15,985 nucleotides of DNA from an uncultured bacterium. Its GTDB lineage: Bacteria; Bacillota; Clostridia; Oscillospirales; Acutalibacteraceae. Below the pieces are notes generated by a model, which saw only the letters and a program-made list of their open reading frames with translations, searched no databases and was not told the origin of the DNA. The stretch is taken from contig CAMFFI010000008.1 in NCBI GenBank assembly GCA_945949625.1, positions 1 through 15,985 of the forward strand, written 5' to 3'. Position numbers and translations under genes: made by a program. Below, piece by piece: positions 1 through 6,321 of this stretch (its first letter is position 1; each line of letters begins with the position of its first letter).

Positions 1-55
1 TACTGACTGTAACCTTTTATGCCCGAGCGCAACCGAGCAATTTCCTATAATGTAA
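1..55 (-). repeat. Dispersed repeat, copy A (cut by window edge)
   Basis: This stretch matches 9171-9225 at 53 of 55 positions (differences at 10 and 31), so it is the distal half of the ~98-bp repeat described at 9128-9225. The rest would lie left of the window. It contains the CCGAGC direct repeat and ends in TATAATGTAA, directly against a strong hairpin terminator, just as copy C does. No ORF of note lies in it. The strand is given as the direction in which the full copies end in a terminator-like hairpin. Confidence 0.85.
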
Positions 56-58
56 TAA

Positions 59-93
59 AATCTCCAACAGCAAAAACTGTTGGAGATTTTTAT
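59..93. terminator. Bidirectional intrinsic terminator
   Basis: A 12-bp perfect stem (59-70 with 77-88) around loop CAAAAA is followed on the + strand by TTTTTATTT. On the minus strand an ATTTTATT run follows it. It most likely ends a gene left of the window. Repeat copy A abuts it. The rest of the gap to the next start (94-274) is AT-rich, and I see no convincing promoter or structure in it. Confidence 0.8.
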
Positions 94-274
94 TTGCTTT
101 TTTTAAAAAGTTATTGTAATATAGTTATAGCAATTAGTTTTATATTCTTATACTAATTTCCGATTAAAAAACTCAAACATATGTCAGCATAGGACAACAC
201 ATTTACGGGTAATTCAGCGTAGCAGATGTTAATGATTTTAGTTGTATTTTCGTATTCACAGTTGGATGAGAATT

Positions 275-1108
275 ATGGAATACAAATATGAAATTGTAAA
301 ATACAGTGATAAATATCCTGCAAAAATTCTTCTGCAAAACAAACCCGGCAAAAGATGCAACACTTCCCTGCACTGGCACAGTGCAATTGAACTTCTTTAC
401 ATTATTGACGGTTCTCTTAATGTTAAGATTGACAACAACATAATTCCCCTTAAAAGTGAAGACGTATTTCTTGTAAACAGCGGCTGTCTTCACCGCACTG
501 TTTCGCCTGAGCCGGAAAAAAACATAATATATTTTGTAGTATTATTGTCTTATGAAAGGCTGTTAAAGTATTATCCTCACATACAAAATTATAGGTTTGT
601 GCTGACTCAAAACAGCGCCGAAAAACAAAAAATAAGGAATTTGTTGAGTCAAGCCGCCTGTTTTTTTGAAACAAAGCCCAAAGGCTATGAAGTTAAGATT
701 AATTCTCTTTTATATGACATATACTATTTGCTTGTTTCGGACTGTGCAGCTCACTCAACAGAAAAGTCACAGTCAATAGGTGACAAAGAATTTGAATACA
801 TTAAATCCGCCATTGAGTTTATGGGAAAAAAGTATAACGAGGAAATAACTCTGAACGATATTGCGTCAAAGCTTGGACTTTCCGTGTCTTATTTTTCAAG
901 GTGCTTTAAGAAAATCACCAGAATGCCCGTTATGCATTACTTGTCCAGGATAAGGCTTGAATCTGCCTTGAGCGATATTGTAGAAGAAAATAAAACCGTA
1001 ACAAATGCTGCACTTGACAATGGTTTCACCAGTGTAAAATCCTTTATTCAGCTTTGCAAAGCTGTTTATGATTGTACTCCCGGTCAGTATAAAGCAAAAT
1101 ACAGTTGA
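275..1108 (+). CDS. AraC-family transcriptional regulator
   Basis: This 277-residue DNA-binding regulator has the usual AraC/XylS layout. An N-terminal cupin-like sensing domain (about 20-95) carries an HWH motif at 33-35, followed by a short strand-rich segment. A C-terminal double helix-turn-helix domain spans about 174-277: the first HTH is near 191-215 (DIASKLGLS, YFSRCFKK), the second near 241-265, and the family ending TPGQYK is present. The N-terminal domain probably binds a small ligand, but none can be named. I chose the ATG at 275, preceded by a weak GGATGAG. The in-frame ATG at 266 is possible, and a TTG at 242 has no ribosome site. It converges on spoVT with 28 bp between them and is the only + strand gene here, so it forms its own unit and its target is unknown. 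A sugar-utilisation or stress role would be typical of the family but is not shown. Confidence 0.9.
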   Translation: MEYKYEIVKYSDKYPAKILLQNKPGKRCNTSLHWHSAIELLYIIDGSLNVKIDNNIIPLKSEDVFLVNSGCLHRTVSPEPEKNIIYFVVLLSYERLLKYYPHIQNYRFVLTQNSAEKQKIRNLLSQAACFFETKPKGYEVKINSLLYDIYYLLVSDCAAHSTEKSQSIGDKEFEYIKSAIEFMGKKYNEEITLNDIASKLGLSVSYFSRCFKKITRMPVMHYLSRIRLESALSDIVEENKTVTNAALDNGFTSVKSFIQLCKAVYDCTPGQYKAKYS

Positions 1109-1136
1109 AAACAGATTTTTCTATTTTCTCATTAAA

Positions 1137-1679
1137 TCATTCTTCCATTTGTTTTCCTAAAAAAGCCGCCGCCGACTGTGCAAGCTTTATTTCCGTATCG
1201 GTGGGAACCTTTACGGCTTCGCTTTTCAGCATTACTACTGCACCGGTAACATCGCCTGACGCAATAATAGGAAAGATTACAGAGGCATAACATTCAAGTC
1301 CTTCAATTGGCTGAACATCGTTTGCGGTTGCACTTGTTGCGGCAAAGCTTTTTCTGTTTTCCATATAATTTTCAAGTACGGGACTGATACGCCTTTCAAG
1401 ATACTCTCTTTTTGAAACGCCTGCCGCCGCAACAACATGGTCCTTATCGCAAACAATCGTCGGCATATTGCTTATGCGTGACAGTACATCGGCATACTGT
1501 GCCGAAAACGCCGAAAGCTCGCCTACGGGAGAATATTTTTTAAAAATCACTTCTCCGTCGGTAGCTGTGTATATTTCCAACGGGTCTCCTTCACGAATAC
1601 GCAGTGTGCGTCGTATTTCCTTTGGTATAACCACTCTGCCTAAATCGTCAATTCTTCTTACTATTCCTGTTGCTTTCAT
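1137..1679 (-). CDS. spoVT: Stage V sporulation protein T (AbrB-like regulator)
   Basis: This 180-residue protein matches SpoVT in length and layout. An N-terminal AbrB/MazE-type swapped-hairpin DNA-binding domain (1-52) carries the signature GIVRRIDDLGRVVIPKEIRR. A C-terminal GAF-like domain (about 55-178) includes the DKDHVVAAAG segment. In Bacillus, SpoVT acts late in the forespore, tuning sigma-G genes and spore coat and germination properties, and it regulates its own gene. In Clostridia the orthologue is also needed for sporulation. The start is well set by AAAGGAG ahead of the ATG at 1679. It is transcribed alone: araC converges on it, and upstream there is about 130 bp of AT-rich DNA with a perfect palindrome at 1754-1768. 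I found no clear sigma-G promoter by eye. A shorter AbrB-type paralogue is excluded by the full GAF-like domain. Confidence 0.95.
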   Translation of the reverse strand: MKATGIVRRIDDLGRVVIPKEIRRTLRIREGDPLEIYTATDGEVIFKKYSPVGELSAFSAQYADVLSRISNMPTIVCDKDHVVAAAGVSKREYLERRISPVLENYMENRKSFAATSATANDVQPIEGLECYASVIFPIIASGDVTGAVVMLKSEAVKVPTDTEIKLAQSAAAFLGKQMEE

Positions 1680-1753
1680 AATATATAAAACTCCTTTAAT
1701 TTGAAATGTTTGCCTTGTTATTATTTGTTACTCAAAGAATAATATGCAGAGGT

Positions 1754-1768
1754 TTTTCCAATGGAAAA
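1754..1768. promoter_or_regulatory. Palindrome upstream of spoVT, possible operator
   Basis: TTTTCCA-A-TGGAAAA is a perfect 7-bp inverted repeat around one base, 75-89 bp upstream of the spoVT start. With no loop, it suits binding by a symmetric dimer rather than an RNA hairpin. SpoVT autoregulation is known in Bacillus, so SpoVT itself is one candidate, but nothing in the sequence names the factor. The surrounding DNA is AT-rich and such palindromes can arise by chance. Confidence 0.3.
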
Positions 1769-1811
1769 TTAATACATTCAAATTTTAGTTTTATACTTAT
1801 AATAGTAATAA

Positions 1812-1856
1812 AGCCGCCTGTGATTTTGTATGTCACAGACGGCTATTTTTTCTTTA
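1812..1856. terminator. Intrinsic terminator between bcp and spoVT
   Basis: An 11-bp stem with one C.A mismatch (AGCCGcCTGTGA at 1812-1823, TCACAGaCGGCT at 1833-1844) is followed on the + strand by ATTTTTTCTTTA. On the minus strand it is followed by the weaker TTTATTACT. The gene needing it is bcp on the minus strand, yet the better U-tract is on the + strand. It probably works in both directions. Repeat copy B starts about 10-20 bp to its right. Confidence 0.7.
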
Positions 1857-1861
1857 TAGAA

Positions 1862-1944
1862 AACTGCTATGAAAGGTTCGGGCAAATCAGGTCTGACAAG
1901 TACCGTCCTTTTACTCGAATTGCGTGTCGAGTCACTGGACTTTT
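1862..1944 (+). repeat. Dispersed repeat, copy B (diverged)
   Basis: Read on the minus strand, the last ~30 bases (1913-1943) match 9128-9157 with two mismatches: AAAAAGTC, AGTG, then CTCGACACGCAATTCG. Beyond that the identity falls, but a GTACT block and a GCCCGA block recur 20 versus 21 bases apart, so it is the same element, older. On the + strand it ends in GTCGAG-TCA-CTGGAC followed by six Ts, a terminator-like hairpin with one mismatch. The T-run stops against the bcp stop codon at 1945. It holds no gene. Confidence 0.75.
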
Positions 1945-2397
1945 TTAAAGTTCTGCTAATATTTCAGCTGCGTTTGTATCGGGCTTTACCTTTTTCATAA
2001 TTTTCTCAATATTACCGTTTTCATCTATAATAAACGTAGTACGGACAACTCCCATTGAGGTTTTACCGTAAAGCTTCTTCTCCTGCCATACGCCGTATGC
2101 CTGAATGGCTGTCAGCTCAGGGTCGGAAAGAAGAATAAAGGGCAAGCTGTGCTTTTCGGCGAATCTTTGATGTGACGCTGTGCTGTCCTTACTTACTCCA
2201 ATAACCTCAACGCCTTTTTTCTGAAACTCGCCGTATTCCTTTGCAAAGGCGCAAGCCTGACGTGTACAACCCGGTGTGTTATCCTTTGGATAAAAATACA
2301 GCACTACCTTTTTACCTAAAAAATCCGATAGAGAAACAGCGTTGCCGTCCTTATCATTTAAAGTAAAATCCGGTGCTTTCATTCCTGTTTCCAACAT
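1945..2397 (-). CDS. bcp: Thioredoxin-dependent peroxiredoxin, Bcp/PrxQ type
   Basis: This 150-residue cytosolic peroxiredoxin reduces hydrogen peroxide and organic hydroperoxides, using thioredoxin as reductant. The thioredoxin-like fold has the catalytic segment YPKDNTPGCTRQAC. The peroxidatic cysteine is Cys44 with the family Thr41/Pro42 and the resolving cysteine is Cys49, the five-residue spacing of the atypical 2-Cys PrxQ class. The later TTFIIDENG stretch is also typical, and the length equals that of the family. The ATG at 2397 follows AAGGAG with 7 bp spacing. The gene stands alone behind a good promoter at 2460-2488. In an anaerobe its job would be peroxide defence. No link to its neighbours is evident. 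Confidence 0.95.
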   Translation of the reverse strand: MLETGMKAPDFTLNDKDGNAVSLSDFLGKKVVLYFYPKDNTPGCTRQACAFAKEYGEFQKKGVEVIGVSKDSTASHQRFAEKHSLPFILLSDPELTAIQAYGVWQEKKLYGKTSMGVVRTTFIIDENGNIEKIMKKVKPDTNAAEILAEL

Positions 2398-2459
2398 AAT
2401 TATTCTCCTTTGTGTTTTACAGTTTGTATTTCAGACAATTCTGTATATTTCCTGTAAAA

Positions 2460-2488
2460 ATTTTATCACAAAGCACATTAAATTTCAA
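2460..2488 (-). promoter_or_regulatory. Sigma-A-type promoter of bcp
   Basis: On the minus strand, TTGAAA (2483-2488) and TAAAAT (2460-2465) are separated by 17 bp, with a TG one base before the -10 (extended -10). Each hexamer matches consensus at five of six positions. Transcription would start near 2453, giving a leader of about 55 nt before the bcp ATG. This is the clearest housekeeping promoter in the window. Confidence 0.6.
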
Positions 2489-2729
2489 TCCGATTTTTCG
2501 GTGAATTATAATTTACATACTAAAGAAATTAAACCGAAGGCAGTAAATCCAATAGATATAAATTCCATTGACATAAATCATGCACCTTTAATTAATTTTA
2601 GTTTTCCTGAAACTTTATCAGAATTCTAATATATTTGCAGTAAAAAATCTTCCACTTCAGCCTTGAAATCTGTCAACTGACGGTTGAAAACTGACTTTTT
2701 AGTGATTTTTATAATATTCTCCGTTTATG
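2489..2729. other. AT-rich intergenic stretch, nothing recognised
   Basis: This is the remainder of the 366-bp gap between bcp and the end of the thiamin operon. It is markedly AT-rich. I find no coding signature, RNA gene or convincing regulatory element. A short hairpin near 2673-2687 (TCAAC around TGACG) is too weak to call, and a TTGACA on the + strand at about 2568 has no gene downstream. Confidence 0.5.
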
Positions 2730-2762
2730 AAAAAAGTCGGCTCAAAAATGAACCGACTTTTT
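2730..2762. terminator. Bidirectional terminator ending the thiamin operon
   Basis: AAAAAGTCGG (2731-2740) pairs with CCGACTTTTT (2753-2762). The inner TCA/TGA can extend the stem past one mismatch. The A-run and T-run make it a terminator on either strand. It begins immediately after the tenI stop codon, so it closes the eight-gene thi transcript. Confidence 0.85.
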
Positions 2763-2763
2763 A

Positions 2764-3378
2764 CTATACTGATTTCAGTGAAATTTTCAGGCTTTGTGCA
2801 TATTCTTTTGGATTTTCACAGGTCATAAATTCCGACATAATACAAATACCTTTAAACATAGGCGACTTAACCTCTGCAAGCATAGAAACAGTTTCAAGAT
2901 TTATTCCCCCTATTGCATAAACGGGAATATGGGAACGGTTACAAATGCTTTGCAAAAAACTAATACCTCTCGGAGCTAAATCCTTTTTGCAGTTTGTTTT
3001 AAAAATATGCCCTGCCGTTACATAAGACGCACCCAAAGCCTCTGCTTTTTTCAATTGTTCAAGACTGTGAACAGATGTTCCGATTATTTCAAATTCTTCT
3101 CTCAGTGGAGGATTTTTTTCGAGCATAGATAAAGGCAGGTGAATTTTGCTTTGTGAAAGCTTTTTTGCCGCCGATAAATAGTTATGTAAAATCAGCTTTT
3201 TCTCCTGTCCTGCACAAAATTTAAAGGCTTTTTCGGCTAAATTCAGGTATTCCTCTTCCGCCAAATCCTTTTCCCTTAAAATAATTTTGTCAACATCAGA
3301 CTGTGCAATTCTTTGAAGTCTTTTGAAAAAATCCTCTCTGCACAAATTCCTGTTTGTAACGCAAACTAACTCAAACAT
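2764..3378 (-). CDS. tenI: Thiazole tautomerase TenI
   Basis: This 204-residue TIM-barrel protein is related to thiamin phosphate synthase but has TenI features. TenI aromatises the ThiG product, converting the 2-carboxylate dihydrothiazole tautomer to the form ThiE uses. The GTSVHSLEQ (100-108) and AGHIFKTNCKKDLAPRGIS (122-140) segments closely resemble B. subtilis TenI. His124 corresponds to the catalytic histidine there. The HLGQ.D pyrophosphate-binding motif of ThiE is replaced by HLPL, and the barrel keeps LREKD and AIGGI. A true ThiE lies at the head of the same operon, so this is not the synthase. Its ATG lies inside the thiH end (8-bp overlap) with no clear Shine-Dalgarno site, suggesting translational coupling. 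It is the last gene before the terminator. Confidence 0.88.
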   Translation of the reverse strand: MFELVCVTNRNLCREDFFKRLQRIAQSDVDKIILREKDLAEEEYLNLAEKAFKFCAGQEKKLILHNYLSAAKKLSQSKIHLPLSMLEKNPPLREEFEIIGTSVHSLEQLKKAEALGASYVTAGHIFKTNCKKDLAPRGISFLQSICNRSHIPVYAIGGINLETVSMLAEVKSPMFKGICIMSEFMTCENPKEYAQSLKISLKSV

Positions 3379-4522
3379 AAATATAGTCGCTCATAACGGG
3401 CTGAAGTCCCTTTTTGGTTAAAGCGTCATAAACCTCCTTAACATTTCTGCCGTCGGAAATTTCAAACTGCTCGTCGCCCTTTTGCTCATTATCACCGTGA
3501 CCGCCTATGCCCACATCAACTCCTGCGGAGATTTTTGTTGCCGCTATGTCAACTATGTTATCCCTGAATCTTGCGCACTCTCTTGTGGAAATAGTAATGC
3601 TTGCAAAAGGCATAAACAGCCTGTATGCGCAAATAACCTGCAAAAGCTGAGGCTCGTGCACATCCTTTGGATTAATTTTATCGTTGTTTATAATAGGTCG
3701 GAGTCTCGGGCAGGAAAAGGCAATTTCTGCGTGGGGATATTTTCTTTGAATTAAATATGCGTGCATTCCTGTTGCAAAAGCGTCCTTTCTGAAGTCGGAA
3801 AGTCCCAGCAACGCCGCAAAGCCTACTCCGCGCATACCGCCTTTTATTGCTCTTTCCTGCGCGTTAATACGGTACGGAAAAACTCGTTTGTGTCCTTCAA
3901 GGTGGAGCGTTTCATATTTATCGGAATTATAGGTTTCCTGAAAAACAGTTACAAAATCTGCACCGCATTTATGCAGATATTCATACTCGTCACTGTTCAT
4001 AGGACAAACCTCAAGTCCCACAACCTTGAAGTATTTTCTTGCTATTTTGCAAGCCTCTCCGATATATTCAACATCAGACATTTTTCTGCTCTCGCCTGTT
4101 AAAATTAAAATTTCCTGAAGGCCCGATTTTGAAATAGCCTGCATTTCCTTTTCAATTTCTTCAGGATTCAGCTTTGCACGGTGAATCTTGTTGTGGCAGT
4201 TAAAACCGCAGTATATGCAGTAATTTTCACAGTAATTTGATATGTAAAGAGGAGTAAACATATAGACGGAATTTCCGAAATGCTTTCTTGTTTCCGCTTT
4301 TGCCTGTGTTGCAATTTCCTCTAAAAAGGGCAAAGCCGCAGGCGACAGCAAGGCTTTAAAATCCTCAACTGTTTTTGTGTCGTGATTTAAAGCGATTCTT
4401 ACATCCTGCTCGGTATATTTTGTGTAATCATAATCATTCATAGCGCTGATTACCTTATCCATAATATCGGAATCAAGCTGTTCCATACCGGGCATATACT
4501 CCATATGATTTGTTCTTTCCAT
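3371..4522 (-). CDS. thiH: 2-iminoacetate synthase (tyrosine lyase) ThiH
   Basis: This 383-residue radical-SAM enzyme cleaves tyrosine to dehydroglycine (2-iminoacetate) and p-cresol, supplying the glycine-imine unit to ThiG. The CX3CX2C cluster motif is at Cys98, Cys102 and Cys105 (YCENYCIYCGF). The downstream barrel has the SAM-site glycine/glutamate segments ILILTGES and GLEVCP. Near the C-terminus, a BATS-type domain carries STRECARFRDN and GVDVGIGGHG. The length is typical. It marks the oxygen-sensitive ThiH route rather than the aerobic glycine oxidase (ThiO) route, and an oxygen-sensitive radical enzyme suits an anaerobe. The ATG at 4522 follows GAGGCG. Other in-frame ATGs lie within 13 codons, so the exact start is less sure. 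It starts 12 bp after the thiG stop. Confidence 0.95.
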   Translation of the reverse strand: MERTNHMEYMPGMEQLDSDIMDKVISAMNDYDYTKYTEQDVRIALNHDTKTVEDFKALLSPAALPFLEEIATQAKAETRKHFGNSVYMFTPLYISNYCENYCIYCGFNCHNKIHRAKLNPEEIEKEMQAISKSGLQEILILTGESRKMSDVEYIGEACKIARKYFKVVGLEVCPMNSDEYEYLHKCGADFVTVFQETYNSDKYETLHLEGHKRVFPYRINAQERAIKGGMRGVGFAALLGLSDFRKDAFATGMHAYLIQRKYPHAEIAFSCPRLRPIINNDKINPKDVHEPQLLQVICAYRLFMPFASITISTRECARFRDNIVDIAATKISAGVDVGIGGHGDNEQKGDEQFEISDGRNVKEVYDALTKKGLQPVMSDYIYV

Positions 4523-4534
4523 AAATTAATCGCC

Positions 4535-5305
4535 TCAATCCTGTAAAAATCCCGTAAGCGGAGAAGACGCCGACGAACCGCTTTCAAGCACTCTGCCCAA
4601 GCCTGAAAGATAAGCTGTTCTTCCCGCCTCTATTGCCTTTTTAAAAGCGTTAGCCATAGCCGGAATGTTTCCTGCCGTTGCAATTGCAGTATTAGCCATA
4701 ACAGCCGCTGCACCCATTTCCATCGCCTCGCAGGCTTGAGAGGGCTTGCCTATTCCTGCGTCAACAATAACGGGCAAATCAATTTCATCAATTATTATCT
4801 TTATAAAGTCCTTTGTGCAAATACCCTTGTTTGAGCCGATTGGCGCACCTAAAGGCATAATTGATGCCGCGCCTGCGTCACGCAGACTTCTTGCCGCATT
4901 TAAATCGGGATACATATAAGGCATTACAATAAAGCCCTCTTTTGCAAGGATTTCCGTTGCCTTTATTGTTTCGTAATTATCGGGGAGCAGATATTTTGAA
5001 TCGTGTATTACCTCAATTTTTATAAAATCGCCGCAGCCGGCTTCTCTTGCAAGTCTTGCAATTCTTACAGCCTCTTGGGCATTTCTTGCACCGGAAGTGT
5101 TGGGCAAAAGCGTTACTCCCTTTGGAATGTAATCAAGAATATTTGCCACATCTCCGGAAACAGCACGTCTTAATGCAAGAGTGATAATCTCCGCACCTGC
5201 ATTTTCAACTGCCGCATTAATAAGCTCAAGTGAATATTTTCCCGAGCCTAAAATAAATCTTGAGTTAAACTCATGTCCTCCGATTATTAATTTATCGTCA
5301 TTCAT
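4535..5305 (-). CDS. thiG: Thiazole synthase ThiG
   Basis: This 256-residue TIM-barrel enzyme builds the thiazole ring from 1-deoxy-D-xylulose 5-phosphate, 2-iminoacetate and sulfur carried on ThiS thiocarboxylate. The Schiff-base lysine is Lys96 in DFIKIEVI. Also visible are the IITLALRR segment (40-47), the PLGAPIGSNKGI phosphate loop and VDAGIGKPSQA. Length and motif order match the family end to end. The ATG overlaps the thiF stop by 8 bp, indicating translational coupling with the ThiS-activating enzyme it depends on. In other bacteria ThiG forms complexes with ThiH or ThiS, and here thiH follows directly. Confidence 0.97.
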   Translation of the reverse strand: MNDDKLIIGGHEFNSRFILGSGKYSLELINAAVENAGAEIITLALRRAVSGDVANILDYIPKGVTLLPNTSGARNAQEAVRIARLAREAGCGDFIKIEVIHDSKYLLPDNYETIKATEILAKEGFIVMPYMYPDLNAARSLRDAGAASIMPLGAPIGSNKGICTKDFIKIIIDEIDLPVIVDAGIGKPSQACEAMEMGAAAVMANTAIATAGNIPAMANAFKKAIEAGRTAYLSGLGRVLESGSSASSPLTGFLQD

Positions 5306-6113
5306 TGTTAAAATCTCCTAATATTATTTTCAGTGCCATATTGCTTTGATGTCCTGCACAAACAGAAACCCTCGGTGCCATAAGTCCCATACCTTGTTTG
5401 GCTTCATTTTCCATATCGCCGCAAAGATAAAACCTTTCGGATATTTTCCTTGTTTTTATGCTGTTACTGCTGAAATACCCTGCCATTCCCGAGGCTGAAA
5501 CAACATAGACATCGTTTCTTTCGGAAAGCAATTTATTTACAAGCATAGCCTTTGCAAGAGGGTTGTCGAAAGCCTCGCACACAATAAAGTCATCTTTAAA
5601 AACCTCAAGGCAGTTTTCCTCTGTAATTTTAATATCCTCGGATATTACTTTTACAAAAGGATTAATCTGAGCAATCTGCTCCTTAACTGCCTGAGTTTTT
5701 TTCATACCCAAATGCTTAATCATATATTGCTGACGGTTCAGGTTGCTTGGCTCTACTACGTCAAAATCAATAAGATGCAGCGTACCTACACCGGTACGCG
5801 CAAGATTCAAGGCTATGTTTGAACCAAGTCCTCCCAAGCCTGCCACAGCTACACGGGCGTTTTTAACCTTTTCATAAACCTTTGGCGTATGCCTTGCACA
5901 AAGCATACTTTCAAGCTCCTGCTGGTTTGGAAAAACACCCTTTTTTATAAAAACAATTTCATCGCCGTCTTTAATTTCCGTATCGGAAGCGCTTTGAAAA
6001 CCGTTTATAATTTTTACGGTGTTTTCATCGGCAATATATCCCCTGCTTTCACAAAGGGAGTAGAGAGTTTTTTCGTTTGTGGTAATTTCTTTCCCGTTTA
6101 GCTTTATGTTCAT
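5298..6113 (-). CDS. thiF: ThiS adenylyltransferase ThiF with ThiS-like N-terminal domain
   Basis: This 271-residue E1-like enzyme adenylates the ThiS C-terminus so that it can receive sulfur. Residues 1 to about 60 form a ThiS-like ubiquitin-fold domain that ends FIKKG rather than GG, so it cannot act as a carrier. The E1 domain follows: nucleotide loop GLGGLGSN (92-99), then DFDVVEPSNLNRQQY with the ATP-contacting arginine. The tail lacks the paired CXXC zinc cysteines of E. coli ThiF, as in the shorter clostridial ThiF type (family 2). I placed the start at the ATG at 6113, where GGTGG at the end of thiS serves as ribosome site. A GTG at 6122 would add three residues (MAK) and overlap thiS. 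The next gene, thiG, overlaps by 8 bp. Confidence 0.93.
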   Translation of the reverse strand: MNIKLNGKEITTNEKTLYSLCESRGYIADENTVKIINGFQSASDTEIKDGDEIVFIKKGVFPNQQELESMLCARHTPKVYEKVKNARVAVAGLGGLGSNIALNLARTGVGTLHLIDFDVVEPSNLNRQQYMIKHLGMKKTQAVKEQIAQINPFVKVISEDIKITEENCLEVFKDDFIVCEAFDNPLAKAMLVNKLLSERNDVYVVSASGMAGYFSSNSIKTRKISERFYLCGDMENEAKQGMGLMAPRVSVCAGHQSNMALKIILGDFNNE

Positions 6114-6114
6114 T

Positions 6115-6309
6115 TTAGCCACCGCCTACAAAGCTTACTATTTCTGCCTTGTCACCGTCTTTTAAAACAGTTGTTTCATACTGTGACTTAGGAAGAATAT
6201 CTCCGTTTAGCTCTACGGCAATACGCTCTGTTTTATACTTTTTTTCGGCAAGATAATCCGAAAGCCTGATTTCGCTTTTTTCTAGCTTTTCTCCGTTAAT
6301 TGTGATCAT
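6115..6309 (-). CDS. thiS: Sulfur carrier protein ThiS
   Basis: This 64-residue ubiquitin-like protein opens with the typical MITINGEK and ends FVGGG, the glycine tail that ThiF adenylates and that carries the thiocarboxylate to ThiG. The B. subtilis protein has the same VGGG ending. The ATG at 6309 is preceded by TAAGGAAG, in which the thiC stop codon TAA is part of the ribosome site, and the intergenic gap is 12 bp. Only one base separates its stop from the thiF ATG, so carrier and activating enzyme are probably made in step. Confidence 0.96.
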   Translation of the reverse strand: MITINGEKLEKSEIRLSDYLAEKKYKTERIAVELNGDILPKSQYETTVLKDGDKAEIVSFVGGG

Positions 6310-6321
6310 TAAAACACTTCC

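Noticed and set aside
1862..1944. Copy B considered as a riboswitch, because AAATCAGGTCTGA resembles part of a TPP aptamer
   Set aside because: The other TPP cores are absent, no + strand gene lies downstream, and it aligns with repeat copies A and C instead.
1706..1948. 80-codon + strand open frame between spoVT and bcp
   Set aside because: It runs through the intrinsic terminator at 1812-1844 and repeat copy B, has no ribosome site and shows no protein-like composition.
2568..2597. TTGACA on the + strand with ATTAAT 17 bp downstream
   Set aside because: No + strand gene follows before the converging operon terminator, and the region is AT-rich, so a chance match is more likely.
2342..2629. 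95-codon + strand open frame starting inside bcp
   Set aside because: It begins antisense to bcp and continues into AT-rich DNA. It has no ribosome site and a low-complexity, Asn/Ile-rich translation.
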